Shown here: positions 51,080-59,429 of the stretch, one piece after another
How positions within the stretch are numbered: position 1 is the stretch's first letter
Layout: each line of letters opens with the position of its first letter
DNA from: RYN-133 sp963785425
Lineage (GTDB): Bacteria > Actinomycetota > Actinomycetes > Mycobacteriales > Jatrophihabitantaceae
Direction of reading: 5' to 3'
Length of the DNA: 64,000 nt
Assembly (NCBI GenBank): GCA_963785425.1
Contig: CAWAVG010000002.1
Span: forward strand, 558,001-622,000
The notes under the pieces: model-generated
Told to the model about the DNA's origin: nothing
Seen by the model: the letters and a program-made list of their open reading frames with translations, nothing else
Database searches by the model: none
Made by a program: the position numbers and the translations under genes

Positions 51080-51732
51080 ATGCGATGAACACGGACCCAC
51101 GCGAATCGCTCGGCACCCGCGATCCCGACACCCAACCGCTGCGTCCCGTCGAGACGGGTGAACGCCAACGCGCCGCGATCGCACTCGGCGTGCTCGCGAT
51201 CGTCGCGCTGGTCATCGTCGGGATCATGGTGGCCGTGCTCGGCAACAGCAAGAACACGACGACGACCGCCGGCAAACCCAAGGGCGGCCCGGCGGTCACC
51301 GTCACCGGTGGCAGCAGGCCGAGCAACGCGTCGTCCGGGCCGGTGACCAAGCCCCACCGCCACCATCACAAGACCCGGCCGAGCAATACGGCGGTCTCGT
51401 GCCCGTCCAGCGCGCCGTGTGACCTGCCCGACGACGTGGGCAATGCGGTGCGCGCGCTCAACGCCTACCGCGCGCAGCACGGCAAGCCTGCCGTCCACGG
51501 TTCGGTGACCCAGGCTGCGCGCACGTGCGCCGTCACGGCGGGCGACCAGTGCCCGAGCGGCTTCTACTGGGAACCGGTTGGACAGAGCGGGCGCCAGGTC
51601 ATCGCGAAGATCGCTGCGAACGGAGGCGACAGCTGGCTGCTCTCCGACAGCATGACCGCCGTGCAGGTCGGGTGGGCCTACATTCCGTCGTCGCGCAGTT
51701 TCGAGTGCGCGCTGGTGTCGAACGCCCCGTAA
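51076..51732 (+). CDS. Membrane-anchored protein with possible CAP-like domain
   Basis: A 218-residue protein from GTG 51076 (overlapping trpC). One membrane helix at about residues 33-55 is followed by a Thr/Pro/His-rich linker. The outer part from about residue 118 (VGNAVRALNAYRAQHGKPAV, later VQVGWAYIPSSRSFECALV) resembles a short, divergent CAP/SCP domain, with Cys residues likely in disulfides. The active-site histidines of CAP proteins are not obvious. Any link to Trp synthesis is only positional. Confidence 0.65.
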   Translation: MNAMNTDPRESLGTRDPDTQPLRPVETGERQRAAIALGVLAIVALVIVGIMVAVLGNSKNTTTTAGKPKGGPAVTVTGGSRPSNASSGPVTKPHRHHHKTRPSNTAVSCPSSAPCDLPDDVGNAVRALNAYRAQHGKPAVHGSVTQAARTCAVTAGDQCPSGFYWEPVGQSGRQVIAKIAANGGDSWLLSDSMTAVQVGWAYIPSSRSFECALVSNAP

Positions 51733-51739
51733 TTCCGGT

Positions 51740-52582
51740 CTAGTGCTCGGCCTGCGCGCGGAAGCTGCGCGTGATCGTGCCCGTCTGCGGCAGCGACGGC
51801 CCCAGGGTGGGGTCGAACAACAGCACCACGCCCAGCGTGTCGCTGTCGGCCCAGACGCCGACGGTCGCGTCGAGGCCGTCGACGTGCACCGCGCTGCATT
51901 CGAGCGAGCCTCCGAACGGCCCCGCGTCGACCGGGACGGAGTTGGCGGAGGCGCCTGCGCCGGCCAACACGGCCTCGGTGACCTGCGTGGCGTCCTCGGA
52001 GCGCAACTGGCTTCCGATGGTCGGGCTGTCGGCGGCGTCGAACCCGACGAACAGGGCGCTCGGCGCCGACTGCGCACCGCGGCCATAGATCGCGATCTTG
52101 GCCGAGGCGAGGTCGGCGTTCGAGATCGATCCGAACGTGCCGGTGCTGCCGAAGATCGAGCTCACGTGACTGCCGCTCACCGTCGACAGGCGCACGTAGG
52201 GACCGGCGGAATCGGGCAGGCTCAGGCCGCGCTGGGCCGGGCCGGCGGCGCTCACCGCGAGCACGCCGATGACCGCCAACAGGGCGAGCACCACCGCGGT
52301 CACGACGGCGATCGTGCGGCGCCGTGCGGTGCGGTCGACGCCGCCCTGGGGCACCCATCCCTGCCCGGGCGTCCAGGTACCGGTCGGCGCTGCCGGCACA
52401 GGCGGGTACGGCGGCGGGTACGCGAATCCGATCGCCGGATAGACCGCTACCGGCTGCATCGGTGACGCGGGATATGTCGTGCGGCCGTACACCGAGAGCT
52501 CGTTGAGCGGCGCGCCACGCAGGGACGGCGGCGCGAACGGCGCGGGCGCTTCGTAGCCCTGCGACTGCGCCTGGTCGTCCAC
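51740..52582 (-). CDS. Secretory or membrane protein of unknown function
   Basis: A 280-residue protein on the minus strand from GTG 52580-52582. The N-terminal about 85 residues are Pro/Tyr-rich (YPPPYPPVPAAP, TGTWTPGQGWVPQGG) and cytoplasmic; one membrane helix lies near residues 90-112; the outer domain has no motif I know. Pro-rich cytoplasmic tails with an outer domain are common in actinobacterial membrane proteins. It separates trpC from trpB, so trpBA needs its own promoter. Confidence 0.65.
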   Translation of the reverse strand: MDDQAQSQGYEAPAPFAPPSLRGAPLNELSVYGRTTYPASPMQPVAVYPAIGFAYPPPYPPVPAAPTGTWTPGQGWVPQGGVDRTARRRTIAVVTAVVLALLAVIGVLAVSAAGPAQRGLSLPDSAGPYVRLSTVSGSHVSSIFGSTGTFGSISNADLASAKIAIYGRGAQSAPSALFVGFDAADSPTIGSQLRSEDATQVTEAVLAGAGASANSVPVDAGPFGGSLECSAVHVDGLDATVGVWADSDTLGVVLLFDPTLGPSLPQTGTITRSFRAQAEH

Positions 52583-52657
52583 GGGTCAACCGTAGCTGCC
52601 ACACCTCGGCCGTCTCCGCCGAATCGGCACGCCCGCCTGGCGATTTCGACGGGTTAC

Positions 52658-52705
52658 TAGACTCGGGGCATGCAGGTGGTCGGAAGCGGGCGATGGCACG
52701 CGTGA
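52658..52705 (+). promoter_or_regulatory. trpBA promoter with a leaderless 11-codon ORF
   Basis: TAGACT at 52658-52663 has the -10 form and is followed six bases later by an ATG at 52670. The short ORF reads MQVVGSGRWHA and stops at 52703-52705, with one Trp codon near its end. GTGAC and GTCAC (52702-52706 and 52712-52716) form a small hairpin over the stop codon. A Trp-containing leader before trpB suggests attenuation, but no clear terminator is seen in the 46 bases before the trpB ATG. Confidence 0.4.
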
Positions 52706-52751
52706 CGGAATGTCACCAACGTCGTCCCTCTCACCTGCCTGGAGTTCTGTC

Positions 52752-54005
52752 ATGACCGACTCTGCCGTCGTCCCCGATCTGTCCGGACACTTCGGTCGCT
52801 ACGGCGGCCGGTTCGTCCCCGAGGCGCTCGTCGCCGCGATCGACGACCTGACCGTCGCCTTCCATGAGACGCAGGCCGATCCCGCGTTCCGCGCGGAGCT
52901 GCAGGCGTTGCAGCGCGACTACACCGGCCGCCCTTCCCCGATCACAGACGTGCCGAAGTTCTCGCAGGCCGCCGGCGGAGCGCGCGTCATTCTCAAACGC
53001 GAAGACCTCAACCACACCGGATCGCACAAGATCAACAACGTGCTCGGCCAGGCATTGTTGACCCGGCACATCGGCAAGAAGCGGGTCATCGCCGAGACCG
53101 GTGCCGGCCAGCACGGGGTCGCGACGGCGACCGCCGCGGCGCTGCTCGGTCTCGACTGCGTGGTTTACATGGGCGAGGAGGACACGCGGCGCCAGGCGCT
53201 CAACGTCGCGCGCATGCGGTTGCTCGGTGCCGAGGTCGTGCCCGTGACGACCGGATCACGCACGCTCAAGGACGCGATCAACGAGGCGATGCGTGACTGG
53301 GTGACCAACGTCGACACGACCAACTACGTGTTCGGCACGGTGGCGGGCCCGCATCCGTTCCCGTTGATGGTGCGCGAGTACCAGCGTGTGATCGGCGACG
53401 AGGCGCGGGCGCAGATGCTGGAGCGATGCGGACGCCTGCCCGACGTGGTTGCCGCTTGTGTCGGGGGTGGGTCGAACGCCATCGGCATCTTCACCGCGTT
53501 CGTCCCCGACCCCGACGTGCGTCTTGTCGGCTTCGAGGCCGGCGGTGACGGCGTCGACACCGGGCGCCATGCCGCGTCGATCACCGGCGGGACGCCGGGA
53601 GTGCTGCACGGCGCGCGCTCGTATCTGTTGCAGGACGAGAACGGGCAGACGATCGAGTCGCATTCGATCTCGGCCGGGCTCGACTATCCCGGTGTCGGAC
53701 CCGAGCACTCGTATCTGCACGACATCGGCCGCGCCGAGTACCGGCCGATCACCGACGCGCAGGCCATGGACGCGTTCGCGCTGCTGTCACGGTCCGAGGG
53801 GATCATCCCCGCTATCGAGTCGGCGCACGCGCTTGCCGGTGCGCTCGATCTCGGACGCGAGCTCGGACCGAACGCGATCATCCTGGTGAATCTGTCCGGT
53901 CGCGGCGACAAGGATGTCGAGACCGCGACGAAGTACTTCGGAATGGACCTCGAGGACCAACTCGACGAGCCCGCTGCGACGCACAATCCGGAGACCGTCG
54001 CATGA
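52752..54005 (+). CDS. trpB: Tryptophan synthase beta chain
   Basis: TrpB joins indole and serine. It is 417 residues from ATG 52752 (TGGAGT upstream): FGRYGGRFVPEALV, the PLP lysine in LNHTGSHKINNVLGQAL, ETGAGQHGVATA, and the glycine-rich loop CVGGGSNAIGIF. The conserved SAGLDYPGVGPEHSYL and LSGRGDKDVET complete it. The stop overlaps trpA. Confidence 0.97.
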   Translation: MTDSAVVPDLSGHFGRYGGRFVPEALVAAIDDLTVAFHETQADPAFRAELQALQRDYTGRPSPITDVPKFSQAAGGARVILKREDLNHTGSHKINNVLGQALLTRHIGKKRVIAETGAGQHGVATATAAALLGLDCVVYMGEEDTRRQALNVARMRLLGAEVVPVTTGSRTLKDAINEAMRDWVTNVDTTNYVFGTVAGPHPFPLMVREYQRVIGDEARAQMLERCGRLPDVVAACVGGGSNAIGIFTAFVPDPDVRLVGFEAGGDGVDTGRHAASITGGTPGVLHGARSYLLQDENGQTIESHSISAGLDYPGVGPEHSYLHDIGRAEYRPITDAQAMDAFALLSRSEGIIPAIESAHALAGALDLGRELGPNAIILVNLSGRGDKDVETATKYFGMDLEDQLDEPAATHNPETVA

Positions 54006-54799
54006 GCGCCGTGTCCGACGTCCTGGCGAAGTGCCGGGCAGACAACCGTGCTGCGTTGATCGGTTACCTGCCCGTCGGCTTTCCGTCCGTCGAGTTGTCG
54101 ATCGAGGCGATGCGTGCGCTCGTCGAAGGCGGGTGCGACATCGTCGAGGTGGGCGTGCCGTACAGCGATCCGGTGATGGACGGCCCCACGATCCAACGCG
54201 CCACCGAGGTGGCGGTGCGGGCCGGGGTCGGCGTGCGCGACGCCTTCGACGCCGTGCAGGCTGTGGTCGACGCCGGCGCCGCCGCCGTCACGATGGGCTA
54301 CTGGAACCAGGTCGAGAAGTTCGGAGTTTTGGCTTACGCTGCAGCACTTTCCGCTGCGGGCGGCTCAGGAGCGATCACTCCCGACCTGATCCCGGAAGAG
54401 GCCGGCGAATGGATCGCCGCGACCGACGAGCACCACCTCGACCGCGTCTTCCTCGTCGCGCCGTCCTCGACCGATGCACGTATCGCATCGACTGCCGCCG
54501 CGTCGCGTGGCTTTGTCTACGCCGCAGCGGTGATGGGCGTGACCGGGGCTCGCCAATCGGTCGGCGACGCGGCGGCGAGGCTTGTCGAACGAGTGCGCTC
54601 CCTCGTACCTGACACGGCCGTGTGTGTCGGTCTCGGCGTCTCGTCTGGTGATCAGGCCGCACAGGTCGCGAGGTTCGCCGACGGCGTGATCGTCGGTTCG
54701 GCGCTGGTGCGGTGCCTGCTCGATGCACCTGACCAGTCGGGAGTTGCAGCGGTGCGCGCGCTGGCGGCCGAACTGTCCGAGGGCGTCCGCCGGCGTTGA
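54002..54799 (+). CDS. trpA: Tryptophan synthase alpha chain
   Basis: TrpA splits indole-3-glycerol phosphate. The 265-residue barrel has IGYLPVGFPS, the catalytic Glu and Asp in IVEVGVPYSDPVMDGPTIQ, PDLIPEEAGEW and FVYAAAVMGVTGARQ, with VGLGVSSGDQAAQVA. ATG 54002 overlaps trpB; the stop overlaps the next gene (TTGA). Confidence 0.96.
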   Translation: MSAVSDVLAKCRADNRAALIGYLPVGFPSVELSIEAMRALVEGGCDIVEVGVPYSDPVMDGPTIQRATEVAVRAGVGVRDAFDAVQAVVDAGAAAVTMGYWNQVEKFGVLAYAAALSAAGGSGAITPDLIPEEAGEWIAATDEHHLDRVFLVAPSSTDARIASTAAASRGFVYAAAVMGVTGARQSVGDAAARLVERVRSLVPDTAVCVGLGVSSGDQAAQVARFADGVIVGSALVRCLLDAPDQSGVAAVRALAAELSEGVRRR

Positions 54800-55356
54800 A
54801 GATCACGGGCCGACGATGTGTGTTGCGCGACTGGACGCCGGGCGACGTCGCCGTCTACCGCGAGTGGCTCCGCCCTGAACACGACTGGCACGACACGAAC
54901 GGCCCGTACTTCGGCCGTCCGAACGAGGTCGAGGCTGACCGCGCCGCGGCACGCGCCCGGGAGATGCTGTTCGCGCCGCCCACGCCTCGCACGATGCTGG
55001 TCGTGTCCCGTCCCGATGACGATCACCTGATCGGCATGGTCAATTGGTACTGGGAGTGCCGCGAGACCGACTGGCGACGACTCGGCATCGGGCTCTACGA
55101 CCCGGCCGTCCGCGGTAAGGGCATCGGCACCGAGGCGTTGGGGCTTTGGACGACCTACCTGTTCGCCACGACCGGCGCGCTGCGCCTGGATCTGTCGACT
55201 TACTCGGGAAACCCGGCGATGTGCCACGCCGCCGAAGCTGCCGGCTTCGTCCTCGAAGCCCGTCTCCGCGCCGCCCGCCGCTGGAGCGGCGGCGTGCACG
55301 ACGCGCTGATCTACGCCGCGCATCGCGACACCTGGGCCTGGGATCTCACTGCATGA
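54796..55356 (+). CDS. GNAT family N-acetyltransferase
   Basis: A 186-residue GNAT protein starting with TTG 54796 inside the trpA stop. The acetyl-CoA loop is DPAVRGKGIGTEALGLW, the N-terminal strand is RCVLRDWTPGD and the late motif is STYSGNPAMCHAAEAAGF, as in RimJ/RimL-type enzymes. Substrate unknown. It begins the block between trpA and lgt and ends 11 bases into a small ORF on the other strand. Confidence 0.85.
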   Translation: MKITGRRCVLRDWTPGDVAVYREWLRPEHDWHDTNGPYFGRPNEVEADRAAARAREMLFAPPTPRTMLVVSRPDDDHLIGMVNWYWECRETDWRRLGIGLYDPAVRGKGIGTEALGLWTTYLFATTGALRLDLSTYSGNPAMCHAAEAAGFVLEARLRAARRWSGGVHDALIYAAHRDTWAWDLTA

Positions 55357-55597
55357 TCTGTGACCACGGATCCCAGCGACAGAGGTGACCACTGCGGAAC
55401 GCACCGGTGACGCTGCCAAGGCGTGCTTCAGTCGGCTTTGGGCACGGTCCGATCACGGGCAGTCGTGGAGTCGGTTTCTTCGTGGTCGTTGTCGGGGGTC
55501 GACCGAGGTGGGTGGGATCCAGTGGGGTCGGCCGTTGCACGTCGAGCAGCTCGGCCCCGGACAGGCGGTCCAGCTCGTCCATCGTCGGCGTGCTCAC
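55346..55597 (-). CDS. Small ORF, possibly a truncated 5' end of a larger gene
   Basis: On the minus strand a GTG at 55595-55597 opens 83 codons, starting MSTPTMDELDRLSGAELLDV and becoming Pro/Thr-rich before the stop. A consensus -10 (TATAAT, 55607-55612) lies at leaderless distance. The first 20 residues look like the start of DUF222/HNH proteins, so this could be a gene fragment; the remainder has no recognisable domain. The upstream sequence to 55704 is AT-rich compared with the window, suggesting acquired DNA. Confidence 0.4.
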   Translation of the reverse strand: MSTPTMDELDRLSGAELLDVQRPTPLDPTHLGRPPTTTTKKPTPRLPVIGPCPKPTEARLGSVTGAFRSGHLCRWDPWSQIMQ

Positions 55598-55606
55598 CTG
55601 TTCGAT

Positions 55607-55612
55607 ATTATA
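55607..55612 (-). promoter_or_regulatory. Consensus -10 hexamer
   Basis: TATAAT on the minus strand, nine bases before the GTG of the small ORF. It is the only perfect TATAAT I noticed beside a start in the window and sits in a local AT-rich segment (about 55600-55680). No good -35 is seen. Confidence 0.5.
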
Positions 55613-55704
55613 CCTTCCGCGCAAGGAAAACAGATCTGTGGACAAAGAATCGCCATAAATAGCCGGCGATTGTGCCAGTCACGCGTGACTGGACGTAACC
55701 GGGT

Positions 55705-55977
55705 TCACCGATGCATCGACGTCGACGACCGCGCGCGACCGCGCAGACCGGCAACCACGTGCGCGGCGTCCATCCACGTCCATGCGGCGGCAATGGACAG
55801 CGGGAGAGCGATCAGCAGCAGCCAGCCGAGCAGACCCTCGGCATGGGTGACCGACAGCAACGTGAGGCCGAGCATCCAGCCGGGGGCGAGGGCGGCGAGG
55901 AACAAAGCCGTGGTCGCGTACCAGGCGCGGTGGACATGCAGCGCGTCACGGTAGTCGCTGCGAGTCGCGAAGCTCAC
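55705..55977 (-). CDS. Small two-helix membrane protein
   Basis: A 90-residue protein from GTG 55975-55977 with two hydrophobic helices at about residues 21-42 and 48-70, and a basic C-terminal end (GLRGRARSS). The family is not recognised. It is divergent from the MFS gene that starts 151 bases away. Confidence 0.55.
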   Translation of the reverse strand: MSFATRSDYRDALHVHRAWYATTALFLAALAPGWMLGLTLLSVTHAEGLLGWLLLIALPLSIAAAWTWMDAAHVVAGLRGRARSSTSMHR

Positions 55978-56127
55978 CCACCCATCGTGACACCGCAGCG
56001 AGCGGTGTTCCAGCGACTATTCGGACTGCCAACTCACCGGTCCCGCTCGGGACGCGCCTGCTGAGAGTTGCGTGAGTGATCCGGGTACGTACGAATGATC
56101 CGATTTCCCGCAGGGCGAGGAGGAGCC

Positions 56128-57552
56128 ATGGCGAGCGGGTTGAGCAAGGGGACTGACATCGCGCCGGCCGACCTGCGCAAGCTCTCCGACCAGGCGATCC
56201 AACACGTGCTCAATCAGCAGGGCACGGACAGCGGCCGCCGCACCGGCTGGCTGATGATCTCCACGATCCTGATCGAGGCGTGGGACCTGTACTCGATCTC
56301 GTTCCTGCTGATCTTCATCACGGCCGAGTTCAATCCCAGCTCGGCGATGCTCGGCCTCACGAGCGCCGCCGTGCAGGGCGGTGCGCTGCTCGGCGCGGTC
56401 TTCGGCGGCTACCTGTCCGACCGGTTCGGCCGGCGTCCGGTGTTCCTGACAACCATGGTGCTGTTCGTCCTGCTCGCGATCTGTCAGGCGTTCGTCACGA
56501 GCATGTGGCAGCTGATGGTGATCCGGCTCCTGCTCGGGTTCCCCCTCGGCAGCGATGTCGCGTCCGGCTACGCCTACATCATGGAGACGATGCCCAGGCA
56601 CAAGCGCGAGGTCATGGGCAGCCGCTGGCAGGGCATGTTCGGCCTCGGCGAAATCGCCGCGATCATCGTCATCACGATCATGTACCTGTCCGGCATGGAC
56701 ACCGGCACCCTGTGGCGCGTCGGTCTGGCACTCGGCGCGCTGCCGGCGCTCGCGCTGCTGATCGGACGGCTGGACGTACCTGAGACGGCATCGTCGCTGA
56801 TCCTGCGCGGCAGGTTCTCGCAGGCGAAGAAGGTCGCCAAGCAGATGTTCGACGACGACTTGCCGATGCTGCCCGACGAGGACTACGACCTGAAACGACC
56901 GCGCAACCGCGACTTCCTCAAGGACATCTGGCGAGACCGCACCCGACGCCGGGCGAGCATCTTCGCCTGGATCTCGAACGCGTGCCAAGGCGCCGAGTTC
57001 ACGGCGTTCGGCTACTACTTGCCGGTGATCCTCGTGCTCACCGGGGTGTCGAGCGTCGGTGCGACGAACTTCCTCACCGGAGCCATCTACGTCGTCGCCA
57101 CCATCAGCGGGTTCGTCGCGCCGTTCGCCCTGCAGAAGCTCGGGCACCGTGGCCTGTCGCAATGGGGTTTCGGCATGGCGTTCGTGTCGTTGTTGCTCGC
57201 GGCGCTGTTCCTGCATCTGAACTGGACCGCACTCGTACCCATCGCAGCCGCCGGTTTGATGTGGGGTCACTACTGGGATGCGTCCAACGGCATGACGATC
57301 GCGTCGATGGTCGCGCCGACGCGGTACAAGGGCACGGCATCGGGCTTCGGCTACATCTTCGTCAAGGGAGCCTCGTTCGTGACGATCTACGGGTTCCCGC
57401 AACTGTTCGACGCGCTCGGCGTGCCGACGGCGACCGTGCTCATCTCGGTGATCTCGCTGATCGGCTTCCTGAGCGCGCGATTCATCCTGCCCGAGGTGTA
57501 CGGGCACGTGGAGACCGAAGAACCCGTGCCGGAAGCTGCGGCCGCGGCGTGA
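56128..57552 (+). CDS. MFS sugar or sugar-acid transporter
   Basis: A 474-residue MFS protein from ATG 56128 (GAGGAGGAG upstream) with 12 helices. After helix 2 the A-motif reads GGYLSDRFGRRPVF, and further marks are RLLLGFPLGSDVASGY and RHKREVMGSRWQGMF. It is of the sugar porter/metabolite:H+ symporter type. As first gene of an operon with ManD, KDG kinase and KDPG aldolase it probably imports a hexuronate or mannonate-like acid; the exact substrate is inferred from the pathway. Confidence 0.87.
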   Translation: MASGLSKGTDIAPADLRKLSDQAIQHVLNQQGTDSGRRTGWLMISTILIEAWDLYSISFLLIFITAEFNPSSAMLGLTSAAVQGGALLGAVFGGYLSDRFGRRPVFLTTMVLFVLLAICQAFVTSMWQLMVIRLLLGFPLGSDVASGYAYIMETMPRHKREVMGSRWQGMFGLGEIAAIIVITIMYLSGMDTGTLWRVGLALGALPALALLIGRLDVPETASSLILRGRFSQAKKVAKQMFDDDLPMLPDEDYDLKRPRNRDFLKDIWRDRTRRRASIFAWISNACQGAEFTAFGYYLPVILVLTGVSSVGATNFLTGAIYVVATISGFVAPFALQKLGHRGLSQWGFGMAFVSLLLAALFLHLNWTALVPIAAAGLMWGHYWDASNGMTIASMVAPTRYKGTASGFGYIFVKGASFVTIYGFPQLFDALGVPTATVLISVISLIGFLSARFILPEVYGHVETEEPVPEAAAAA

Positions 57553-58778
57553 GTCCACGCGAGCACATGCGCATCGAGGCCGTCGACGTCATCGTCACCT
57601 GTCCCGGCCGCAACTACGTCACCGTCAAGATCACGACCGACGCCGGCCTCGTCGGCTGGGGCGACGCCACCCTGAACGGGCGCGAACAGTCAGTCGTGGC
57701 ATACATACGCGAGCACGTGGCGCCGCTACTCGTCGGTCGGGACGCGAGCCGAATCTCCGACACCTGGCAGTACTTGTACAAGGGCTCGTACTGGCGGCGC
57801 GGCAGTGTCGCCGCAACCGCGATCGGCGGCATCGACATCGCCCTGTGGGATCTCGCCGGAAAGGCCCTCGGCGTTCCGGTGTACCGCTTGCTCGGCGGCA
57901 GGGCCCGCGACGGCGCCACGATCTACGGCCACGCCAGCGGCGCCGACATCGACGATGCCGTCAAGGACGTCGGCGAGTTCCTCGCCCGCGGCTACCGCGC
58001 GGTACGGGTGCAGTCGCTCGTGCCCGGACTGAGCTCGAACTACGGCCTCCGGCAGGGCACCGGGCTGACCTACGAACCCGCGGCCGGTGAGCTGCCGGCG
58101 GAGGAGGTCTGGGACAGCGCCGCGTACCTCGACTTCGTGCCCACCTTGATGCGCCGGGTGCGTGAGGAGCACGGCTACGGGTTCGCGCTGCTGCACGACG
58201 TGCACCACCGGCTCACGGCCAACGAGGCGGCCCGGCTCGGCCGGAGTCTCGAGCCCTACCGCATGTTCTGGATGGAGGACCCGACCCCCGCCGAGGACCA
58301 GGCCGCCTTCCGGCTGATCCGCTCGCGCACGACGACGCCCATCGCCGTCGGCGAGATCTTCTCCGGGATCTGGGACTGCCAACAGCTGATCAGCGAGCGG
58401 CTCATCGACTACATCCGCGTCGCCGTCCCGCACGCAGGCGGCATCTCCCACGTGCGTCGCATCTGGGACCTCGCCGACCTCTACGGCGTCCGCACCGGTT
58501 CGCACGGGCCCGGCGACGTGTCGCCGATCGGCATCGCCGCTGCCGTGCACATGGATCTCGTCGCGCCGAACTTCGGCGTGCAGGAGTACATGGGGCATCT
58601 CGATCCGGCGGGTGAGGTGTTCCGCGGCGGCTATCACCTCGCCGACGGCATGCTGGACGTGTCGGATGCGCCAGGGCTCGGTGTCGAGTTCGACGAGGAA
58701 GCCGCGGCCCGCTACCCGTATTCGCCCAAGTACCTGCCGATTGCCAGACTTGCTGACGGCAGTATGCACGACTGGTAA
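57549..58778 (+). CDS. manD: D-mannonate dehydratase, ManD family of the enolase superfamily
   Basis: ManD dehydrates D-mannonate to 2-keto-3-deoxygluconate (KDG). The GTG at 57549 overlaps the transporter stop; ATG 57567 is an alternative. The 409-residue protein has the family marks LLHDVHHRLTANEAARLG, MEDPTPAEDQAAF (metal Glu), AVGEIFSGIWDCQQL, VPHAGGISHVRRI, GSHGPGDVSPIG and the end YSPKYLPIARLADG. YGHASGADIDD covers the loop used to separate ManD from other RspA-like enzymes. Some ManD relatives have low activity or use gluconate, so specificity needs the operon context. Confidence 0.92.
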   Translation: MSPREHMRIEAVDVIVTCPGRNYVTVKITTDAGLVGWGDATLNGREQSVVAYIREHVAPLLVGRDASRISDTWQYLYKGSYWRRGSVAATAIGGIDIALWDLAGKALGVPVYRLLGGRARDGATIYGHASGADIDDAVKDVGEFLARGYRAVRVQSLVPGLSSNYGLRQGTGLTYEPAAGELPAEEVWDSAAYLDFVPTLMRRVREEHGYGFALLHDVHHRLTANEAARLGRSLEPYRMFWMEDPTPAEDQAAFRLIRSRTTTPIAVGEIFSGIWDCQQLISERLIDYIRVAVPHAGGISHVRRIWDLADLYGVRTGSHGPGDVSPIGIAAAVHMDLVAPNFGVQEYMGHLDPAGEVFRGGYHLADGMLDVSDAPGLGVEFDEEAAARYPYSPKYLPIARLADGSMHDW

Positions 58779-58787
58779 GGAGTCCTG

Positions 58788-59429
58788 ATGAGTTTCGACC
58801 GTCTCCGCGAAGCGCTCGCGGCAACGCGGGTGCTCGCCATCTTCCGAGCCAAGACGAGCACGCACTTCGTCGCGGCCGCGCAGGCGCTCGCCGAGAACGG
58901 CATCCAGGCGCTCGAGTTCACCCTGACCAGCGACGGTGCGCTCGATGCGTTGCGCCGGTTGCGTGCCGAGACGCCTGACCTGCTCGCCGGGGCAGGGACC
59001 GTGATCACGCCGCAGGACGCGAGCGACGCCGTCGCCGCCGGCGCGCAGTTCCTCGTGGCGCCGTGCGTACGTGTCGACACGCTCGAACGGGCCCGCGAGC
59101 TCGACGTCCCGATGGTCGCCGGCGCGACGACGCCCACCGAGGTCGTCACCGCATTCGATCACGGCTCGCAGTTGGTGAAGCTGTTCCCGTCCGCCGTCGG
59201 GCCGGCCTACATCCGTGCGGTGCGCGATCCGTTGCCGCACATCGACCTGGTCGTGACCGGGGGAGTGGCGCTCGACGCGATCGCCGGCTTCCTCGGTGCG
59301 GGCGCGTTCGCCGTAGGGCTGGGTACGCCGCTGACCGGCGACGCGCTCGACAGCGGCGACATCGCCGGCATCACCGAGCGGGCCAGGGCAGCGTTGGCGG
59401 CGGCCGCGATGGAGAAATCTGTCTCGTGA
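58788..59429 (+). CDS. eda: KDPG aldolase
   Basis: This 213-residue class I aldolase splits 2-keto-3-deoxy-6-phosphogluconate to pyruvate and glyceraldehyde 3-phosphate. The Schiff-base Lys is in SQLVKLFPSAVGPAY, the proton-transfer Glu in ALEFTLTSDGAL, and VAPCVRVDT and VVTGGVALDAIAGF match the fold. ATG 58788 follows an AAGGAG site, 9 bases after manD. The stop overlaps the KDG kinase start. Confidence 0.92.
   Translation: MSFDRLREALAATRVLAIFRAKTSTHFVAAAQALAENGIQALEFTLTSDGALDALRRLRAETPDLLAGAGTVITPQDASDAVAAGAQFLVAPCVRVDTLERARELDVPMVAGATTPTEVVTAFDHGSQLVKLFPSAVGPAYIRAVRDPLPHIDLVVTGGVALDAIAGFLGAGAFAVGLGTPLTGDALDSGDIAGITERARAALAAAAMEKSVS

Noticed and set aside
55357..55704. tRNA or attachment site in the AT-rich gap
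   Set aside because: No cloverleaf-like arms or direct repeats pairing with another site in the window were found.
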